From NCBI RefSeq assembly GCF_002307355.1, contig NZ_CP017481.1, forward strand, positions 2,604,001 through 2,668,000: a stretch of DNA of 64,000 nucleotides, in the 5' to 3' direction. Numbering within the stretch: the first letter of the stretch is position 1; every line of letters begins with the position of its first letter. The notes under the pieces are model-generated. The model searched no databases and was not told where the DNA came from. It worked only from the letters and a program-made list of their open reading frames with translations. Shown here in pieces: positions 58,791 to 64,000 of this stretch. This DNA is from Pectobacterium polaris (GTDB lineage Bacteria; Pseudomonadota; Gammaproteobacteria; Enterobacterales; Enterobacteriaceae). Made by a program: the position numbers and the translations under genes.

Positions 58791-58806
58791 CACCTATAAA
58801 GAGGTA
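58791..58806. promoter_or_regulatory. NarL/NarP 7-2-7 site of fdnGHI
   Basis: CACCTAT-AA-AGAGGTA: inverted heptamers matching TACYYMT at 6 of 7 and its complement at 7 of 7, two bases apart. This is the preferred NarL/NarP arrangement. It lies 40 bases upstream of the FNR-like site. Confidence 0.6.
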
Positions 58807-58926
58807 TATTTTTTATTCGTTATATATTGTAATACATAACGATTTTGTTATTTCATGGTTACAAATAATGTGACGTGACGAGTCAGTCAAAGGGGAATAA
58901 GCGGGAGTTTGTGGAGGAATTGTTGC

Positions 58927-58953
58927 AAAAAAAAGCCGGATAAGAATCCGGCT
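58927..58953 (-). terminator. Rho-independent terminator of metG
   Basis: Stem AGCCGGA (58934-58940), six-base loop, stem TCCGGCT (58947-58953). On the minus strand the stem is followed by eight or more Ts. Confidence 0.93.
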
Positions 58954-58964
58954 TGATGTGGTGG

Positions 58965-60995
58965 TTATTTGACTTGCATGCCCGGCTGAGCGCCGCTGTC
59001 TGGGCTCAGCAGGAAGATATCTTTCCCGCCGGGACCGGCTGCCATCACCATACCTTCTGATATACCGAAGCGCATTTTACGCGGTGCCAGATTGGCGACC
59101 ATCACGGTTAAACGGCCTTCCAGCTTAGCCGGATCGGGATAAGCTTCACGAATGCCGGAGAAGACCTGACGGGTTTCGCCGCCCAAATCCAACGTCAGAC
59201 GTAAGAGCTTGTCAGAACCGTCAACCAGTTCAGCCTGCTTAATCAGTGCGATACGCATATCAACTTTGGCAAAATCGTCAAAGTTAATCGTGTCCTGCAC
59301 CGGGTTGTCTGCCAACGGACCAGACACGACTTTCTGCGCGGCGACCATATCTTCTTTAGACGCGTCAACCATCGCATTAACTTTATCCAGATCGATGCGG
59401 TTAAACAGCGCTTTGAATGGACTAACCTGATGGCTCAGCAGCGGGGTAGCGATAGCATCCCAACTGAGTTCCGTGTTCAAAAATGCTTCTGTCCGCTGGG
59501 ACAGCGAAGGCAGAACCGGCTTCAGGTATGTCATCAGTATGCGGAACAGGTTGATGCCCATTGAGCAAATGGCTTGCAGGTCTTCATCCCGACCTTCTGC
59601 TTTCGCCACAACCCACGGTGCTTGTTCGTCAACATAGCGGTTGGCGATATCTGCCAGCGCCATGATCTCACGAATGGCACGCCCGGATTCACGGCTGCTA
59701 TAGGCTTCGGCAATGCTGGTGGCGGCATCGGTGAAGGTTTTGTACAGCTCGGCGTCGGCCAGCTTGTCCGCCAGCTTGCCGTCAAAGCGCTTGTTAATGA
59801 AACCGGCGTTACGTGATGCCAGATTCACGACTTTGTTAACGATGTCAGCATTCACGCGCTGAACGAAATCTTCCAGATTGAGGTCGATGTCGTCAATGCG
59901 AGAAGACAGTTTTGCCGCGTAGTAATAACGCAGGCAATCGGCATCCAGATGTTGCAGGTACGTGCCCGCTTTAATGAAGGTGCCGCGTGATTTAGACATC
60001 TTGGCGCCGTTGACCGTGACATAACCGTGCACGAACAGGTTTGTCGGTTTACGGAAACCGCTGCCTTCCAGCATGGCTGGCCAGAACAGGCTGTGGAAAT
60101 AAACGATGTCTTTACCGATGAAGTGGTACAAATCCGCGTCGGAGTCTTTCTTCCAGAAATCATCAAAATTCAGATCGCCACGCTTGTCGCACAGGTTCTT
60201 AAACGAACCCATGTAGCCGATTGGCGCATCCAGCCAGACGTAAAAATATTTGCCCGGCGCATCGGGGATTTCAAAACCGAAATACGGTGCGTCGCGGGTA
60301 ATGTCCCACTGTTGCAGGCCAGAATCGAACCACTCCTGCATCTTGTTAGCGACTTGCTCCTGCAATGCGCCGGAACGCGTCCAGGCTTGCAGCATCTCGC
60401 TGAACGCAGGCAGATCGAAGAAGAAGTGTTCTGTTTCACGCATTTCTGGCGTGGCACCTGACACCACTGATTTGGGTTCGATCAGCTCTGTTGGGCTGTA
60501 GGTCGCGCCACAGACTTCGCAGTTATCGCCGTATTGATCGGCAGCCTTACATTTCGGGCAGGTGCCTTTGACGAAACGGTCCGGCAGGAACATGCCTTTC
60601 TCTGGGTCGTACAGCTGAGAAATGGTGCGATTTTTAATAAAACCGTTCTCTTTCAGCCGACCATAAATCAGGCCTGACAGCTCACGGTTCTCTTCGCTAT
60701 GCGTGGAGTGGTAGTTGTCATAGCTGATATTGAAACCGGCAAAGTCCTGCTGATGTTCCTGACTCATTGCCGCAATCATCTGTTCTGGCGCAATCCCCAT
60801 CTGCTGTGCTTTCAGCATGATTGGCGTGCCGTGGGCGTCGTCCGCACAGATAAAGTGAACCTGGTTGCCGCGCATTCGCTGGTAACGAACCCAAATATCG
60901 GCCTGAACGTGTTCAAGCATATGACCGAGGTGGATTGAACCATTAGCGTAAGGCAGCGCGCACGTTACCAGGATTTTCTTTGCGACTTGAGTCAT
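58965..60995 (-). CDS. metG: Methionyl-tRNA synthetase
   Basis: 676 residues (E. coli 677). Class I signature HLGH at residues 22-25 and KMSKS in [11 protein letters not shown] zinc knuckle [17 protein letters not shown] splits the connective peptide. A C-terminal EMAP-like tRNA-binding domain, about residues 575-676, includes [24 protein letters not shown] 60995 matches the E. coli N-terminus ([18 protein letters not shown]). It is divergent from apbC, as in E. coli. Confidence 0.97.
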   Translation of the reverse strand: MTQVAKKILVTCALPYANGSIHLGHMLEHVQADIWVRYQRMRGNQVHFICADDAHGTPIMLKAQQMGIAPEQMIAAMSQEHQQDFAGFNISYDNYHSTHSEENRELSGLIYGRLKENGFIKNRTISQLYDPEKGMFLPDRFVKGTCPKCKAADQYGDNCEVCGATYSPTELIEPKSVVSGATPEMRETEHFFFDLPAFSEMLQAWTRSGALQEQVANKMQEWFDSGLQQWDITRDAPYFGFEIPDAPGKYFYVWLDAPIGYMGSFKNLCDKRGDLNFDDFWKKDSDADLYHFIGKDIVYFHSLFWPAMLEGSGFRKPTNLFVHGYVTVNGAKMSKSRGTFIKAGTYLQHLDADCLRYYYAAKLSSRIDDIDLNLEDFVQRVNADIVNKVVNLASRNAGFINKRFDGKLADKLADAELYKTFTDAATSIAEAYSSRESGRAIREIMALADIANRYVDEQAPWVVAKAEGRDEDLQAICSMGINLFRILMTYLKPVLPSLSQRTEAFLNTELSWDAIATPLLSHQVSPFKALFNRIDLDKVNAMVDASKEDMVAAQKVVSGPLADNPVQDTINFDDFAKVDMRIALIKQAELVDGSDKLLRLTLDLGGETRQVFSGIREAYPDPAKLEGRLTVMVANLAPRKMRFGISEGMVMAAGPGGKDIFLLSPDSGAQPGMQVK

Positions 60996-61217
60996 GAGGA
61001 ACTTGCTTTCTTTTGTGAATAGAGGGAGATCGATGTTAACCGATAGCGCCTTGCTGCGTAAACCGCTGGCGTGAGTAAAACGGCAGGAAACCACATGGCA
61101 GATTTTAATTTGCGTGGCGTTTCCACGTTTTTGACGCCGAAGGGCGTCAGACGGTTATGGCTCTGGTATGCTGTACACGGTCTCAACGGTCAAATATGAG
61201 AATTTCAAGGAGCCGGA

Positions 61218-62327
61218 ATGAACGCGACAGTCCCCGAACAACGTCCTGAAGCACTGCGTGCGATGGTCACCGGGGTTTTATCTACTTTTCAGCACCCGAC
61301 ACTGAAAAATAACCTGACGACATTGAATGCGCTGCGCCACTGTGCGCTGCTGGACAACGTGTTGCATATCGATCTGACGATGCCGTTTGTCTGGCTGAGC
61401 GGTTTGGCTGTCTTAAAGGAAACGGTTAGCGATGAGTTATTACGTTTATCAGGCGCAAAGGCGGTCGAGTGGCGTTTAACGCACGATATCGCGACGCTGC
61501 GTCGGGTTAACGATCAGGCTGGCGTGAAGGGCGTGAAAAACATCATTGCCGTCAGTTCCGGCAAAGGCGGAGTCGGCAAATCGAGTACGGCAGTCAATAT
61601 GGCGCTGGCACTGGCGGCTGAAGGTGCGAATGTGGGCATTCTGGATGCTGATATCTACGGTCCTTCCATTCCGACCATGCTGGGGTCGGCCAGTGAGCGC
61701 CCAACCTCGCCGGACGGTCAACATATGGCACCGATTATCGCGCACGGCCTGGCAACCAACTCGATTGGTTATCTGGTGACGGACGATAACGCCATGGTAT
61801 GGCGTGGGCCGATGGCCAGCAAAGCGTTATTGCAACTGCTGCAGGATACACTCTGGCCGGACCTGGACTATCTGGTATTAGATATGCCGCCGGGTACGGG
61901 TGATATTCAACTGACGCTGGCGCAGAGCATTCCTGTCACTGGTGCAGTCGTCGTGACGACGCCACAGGATATCGCGCTAATGGATGCCATGAAGGGCATT
62001 GCGATGTTTGAAAAAGTCAGCGTGCCAGTACTGGGCATCGTAGAGAATATGAGCGTACACATCTGTAGTAACTGTGGTCATCTGGAGCCGATCTTCGGCA
62101 CGGGTGGTGCGCAGAAGCTGGCGGAAAAGTACCACTGTTCCCTGTTAGGTCAGCTTCCATTGCATATCTCCCTGCGTGAAGACCTTGACCGTGGCGAACC
62201 GACGGTAGTCAGCCAGCCGGACAGCGAATTCACTTCTCTGTACCGCGAACTGGCGGGGCAGGTTGCCGCTCAGCTCTACTGGCAGGGTGACACGATTCCC
62301 AGCGAAATTTCTTTCCGGGCGCTGTAA
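61218..62327 (+). CDS. apbC: Iron-sulfur cluster carrier protein ApbC/Mrp
   Basis: 369 residues, the E. coli Mrp length. An N-terminal MIP18-like domain is followed by a P-loop NTPase with the deviant Walker A GKGGVGKS at residues 115-122. The cluster-binding CxxC is in HICSNCGHLEPIF. It binds and transfers Fe-S clusters. AAGGAG precedes the ATG. It is divergent from metG. Confidence 0.95.
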   Translation: MNATVPEQRPEALRAMVTGVLSTFQHPTLKNNLTTLNALRHCALLDNVLHIDLTMPFVWLSGLAVLKETVSDELLRLSGAKAVEWRLTHDIATLRRVNDQAGVKGVKNIIAVSSGKGGVGKSSTAVNMALALAAEGANVGILDADIYGPSIPTMLGSASERPTSPDGQHMAPIIAHGLATNSIGYLVTDDNAMVWRGPMASKALLQLLQDTLWPDLDYLVLDMPPGTGDIQLTLAQSIPVTGAVVVTTPQDIALMDAMKGIAMFEKVSVPVLGIVENMSVHICSNCGHLEPIFGTGGAQKLAEKYHCSLLGQLPLHISLREDLDRGEPTVVSQPDSEFTSLYRELAGQVAAQLYWQGDTIPSEISFRAL

Positions 62328-62346
62328 CGCTCCACCAGAGAGTAAT

Positions 62347-62368
62347 AAGCCGGGCTCTGTCCCGGCTT
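62347..62368 (+). terminator. Hairpin after apbC
   Basis: Stem AAGCCGGG (62347-62354), six-base loop, stem CCCGGCTT (62361-62368), 19 bases after the apbC stop. No T run. Confidence 0.45.
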
Positions 62369-62440
62369 GATCCTGCGCCAGCATGCGATTTCCCTCGTGC
62401 GCAATACGCGGATAAGGGTGGCGTGAAGGGGGTAACTCCC

Positions 62441-62446
62441 TATAAT
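62441..62446 (+). promoter_or_regulatory. Candidate -10 upstream of udk
   Basis: A perfect TATAAT followed by the GC-rich TGCCGCGTC, 69 bases before the udk ATG. No good -35 is present at 16-18 bases, so this rests on the -10 alone. Confidence 0.35.
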
Positions 62447-62514
62447 TGCCGCGTCAAAGCGCCCGTTGGCGCATTCCCCTCTCTTTTATTTATGTTAATC
62501 AGGTCGTTAATACC

Positions 62515-63156
62515 ATGACTGATCAGTCTCATCAGTGCGTCATCATCGGGATCTCAGGAGCATCCGCTTCGGGTAAAAGTCTTATTTCCAGCACCTTGTA
62601 TCGAGAATTGCGCGATCAGGTTGGTGATCAGCATATCGGGGTGATATCTGAAGACAGTTATTATAAAGATCAAAGCCACCTGACGATGGAAGAGCGGGTA
62701 AAAACTAACTATGACCACCCGAGCTCGATGGATCATAGTCTGCTACTCAAGCATTTGCAGATGCTGAAAGCGGGTCAGGCGATCGAAGTCCCGCAGTACA
62801 GCTATGTCGAGCACACCCGCAAGCAGGAAACCGTGCATATCGAGCTGAAAAAGGTCATTATCCTGGAAGGCATCCTGCTGCTGACGGATGCGCGCCTGCG
62901 CAGTGAGATGAATTTCTCTATTTTTGTCGATACACCGCTGGATATTTGCCTGCTGCGCCGTATGCGTCGCGACGTTAATGAGCGCGGGCGTTCAATGGAT
63001 TCCGTGATGGAACAGTATCAGAAGACCGTGCGCCCGATGTTCCTGCAATTTATCGAGCCCTCTAAGCAGTATGCCGACATTATTGTGCCGCGCGGCGGGA
63101 AAAACCGTATTGCGATTGATATTTTGAAAGCCAAGATAAGCCAGTTTTTTGAGTAG
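62515..63156 (+). CDS. udk: Uridine/cytidine kinase
   Basis: Pyrimidine salvage kinase that phosphorylates uridine and cytidine. 213 residues from ATG 62515, the E. coli length. The Walker A is [11 protein letters not shown] at residues 12-22. Other family blocks are [24 protein letters not shown] and [13 protein letters not shown]. An upstream in-frame start at 62446 would overlap the promoter and is not used. Confidence 0.97.
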   Translation: MTDQSHQCVIIGISGASASGKSLISSTLYRELRDQVGDQHIGVISEDSYYKDQSHLTMEERVKTNYDHPSSMDHSLLLKHLQMLKAGQAIEVPQYSYVEHTRKQETVHIELKKVIILEGILLLTDARLRSEMNFSIFVDTPLDICLLRRMRRDVNERGRSMDSVMEQYQKTVRPMFLQFIEPSKQYADIIVPRGGKNRIAIDILKAKISQFFE

Positions 63157-63160
63157 TCGA

Positions 63161-63219
63161 TACCCTAAATAATTCGCGTTGCAGAGCTAACGCGGAGGCA
63201 ACGTGCAGCATGATGGGTA
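63161..63219. repeat. Short, internally deleted ERIC-like palindrome
   Basis: 59 bases beginning TACCCTAAATAATTCG and ending ATGATGGGTA, the same termini as the ERIC element at 39063, but with the central ERIC core missing. The two ends are inverted matches at about 15 of 22 positions. It lies directly behind the udk stop and may act as its transcript-end hairpin. Confidence 0.65.
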
Positions 63220-63263
63220 GATGAGGTTTATCTGATAGATACCGGCGTCGAATGGAGAATAAG

Positions 63264-63845
63264 ATGAGACTGTGTGACCGTGACATTGAAGCCTGGCTGG
63301 ATGATGGCCGACTGGTGATTACGCCCCGTCCGCCTACTGAGAGAATCAGTGGTGCGACTGTTGATGTTCGTTTGGGAAATCAGTTTCGCGTCTTCCGCGG
63401 ACACACTGCGGCTTTCATTGACTTAAGCGGCCCGAAAGATGAAGTCAGCGCGGCGTTGGATCGCGTCATGAGTGATGAAATCAATTTGCCGGAAGGCGAG
63501 GCATTTTTCCTGCATCCGGGAGAATTAGCGTTGGCAGTGACGCTGGAGTCAGTCACGCTACCTGATAATTTAGTTGGCTGGTTGGATGGCCGTTCTTCGC
63601 TAGCGCGTCTAGGATTGATGGTTCATGTCACCGCACACCGCATCGATCCAGGTTGGCAAGGAAGAATTGTGCTGGAGTTCTATAATTCAGGTAAGTTGCC
63701 GTTGGCGTTACGCCCCGGCATGATGATTGGCGCTCTGAGTTTTGAACCGCTTTCCGGGCCGGCTGCTCGTCCTTACAACCGCCGTCAGGATGCCAAATAT
63801 AAAGACCAACAGGGTGCGGTCGCGAGCCGGATCGATAAAGACTAA
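63264..63845 (+). CDS. dcd: dCTP deaminase
   Basis: Converts dCTP to dUTP for dTMP synthesis. 193 residues from ATG 63264, the E. coli length; [17 protein letters not shown] aligns with E. coli. The conserved [27 protein letters not shown] block holds the active site and is nearly identical. GGAG precedes the start. Order udk-dcd-asmA as in E. coli. Confidence 0.97.
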   Translation: MRLCDRDIEAWLDDGRLVITPRPPTERISGATVDVRLGNQFRVFRGHTAAFIDLSGPKDEVSAALDRVMSDEINLPEGEAFFLHPGELALAVTLESVTLPDNLVGWLDGRSSLARLGLMVHVTAHRIDPGWQGRIVLEFYNSGKLPLALRPGMMIGALSFEPLSGPAARPYNRRQDAKYKDQQGAVASRIDKD

Positions 63846-63908
63846 GCGTCTGGCGACAGGCCTGTAAGGTAAAAAGCAGGTGGCCGTGCGTTTCGCAATG
63901 AGGATGGC

Positions 63909-64000
63909 ATGAGAAGATTTCTGACGACGCTGGCAATTCTGCTTGTGGTGGTTGTGGCAGGAATGACGGCCTTGGTCGTCCTGGTTAATCCCAATGACTT
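63909..64000 (+). CDS. asmA: AsmA-family outer-membrane assembly protein, 3' end beyond window
   Basis: Only the first 30 codons are present: MRRFLTTLAILLVVVVAGM... ending NPND. This N-terminal signal anchor matches E. coli AsmA (MRRFLTTLMILLVVLVAG). AsmA is a large inner-membrane-anchored protein affecting outer-membrane lipid and protein assembly. It starts 63 bases after dcd, as in E. coli. Confidence 0.88.
   Translation, partial: MRRFLTTLAILLVVVVAGMTALVVLVNPND

Overview
The window is a stretch of chromosome from a member of the Enterobacterales. Gene order and protein lengths track Escherichia coli closely (sdh-suc, cydABX-ybgE-ybgC-tolQRAB-pal-cpoB, nadA-pnuC-zitB-aroG-gpmA, modEF-acrZ-modABC, metG-apbC-udk-dcd-asmA). 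The differences, such as tRNA-Lys behind cpoB, inserted copper and sugar clusters, a Cys-type FdnG and ERIC-type repeats, suggest a soft-rot genus, most likely Pectobacterium. The genus call is inference from remembered gene content, not from a search.

Layout. 1-8981: the end of succinate dehydrogenase (sdhA from the FAD-binding His codon, then sdhB) and the 2-oxoglutarate dehydrogenase/succinyl-CoA synthetase genes sucABCD, closed by a strong terminator. 9163-10390: an exported DUF2135/TPR protein. 10333-14188: a long regulatory leader, then cytochrome bd oxidase (cydA, cydB, cydX, ybgE). 14322-19857: the Tol-Pal envelope system. 20033-20235: two tandem tRNA-Lys genes followed by a decayed third copy of a tRNA 3' end. 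20599-26921: a DUF554 membrane protein, yjaA, nadA-pnuC for NAD, zitB zinc export, aroG and gpmA.

27059-33836 (minus strand) is a Cus-type copper/silver efflux operon: a small exported protein, a CusF-like chaperone, a TolC-type channel, a CusB adaptor fused to a second CusF-like domain, and CusA. galM and galE follow without galT or galK between them. Next come modF-modE, the small gene acrZ, and modABC behind a clear ModE operator.

41786-47844 is the most distinctive accessory region. It is a sugar-catabolism cluster with an exported TIM-barrel isomerase, a LacI-family repressor, a Gfo/Idh/MocA dehydrogenase, a cytoplasmic TIM-barrel isomerase and an NHS-type permease. Three copies of one 12-bp palindrome sit in its two promoter regions, with CRP-like sites nearby, and glucokinase is divergent from it. 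The composition resembles glycoside 3-oxidation/epimerisation modules such as E. coli YcjS/YcjR.

48893-64000: ybhA, tRNA-Ser(UGA), pgl, an unusual pair made of an LVIVD-repeat protein and an orphan periplasmic binding protein, fdnGHI (formate dehydrogenase-N with Cys at the selenocysteine position, behind FNR and NarL-like sites), metG, apbC, udk, dcd and the first codons of asmA. Two ERIC-type repeats were seen. No insertion sequence, prophage or CRISPR array was found.
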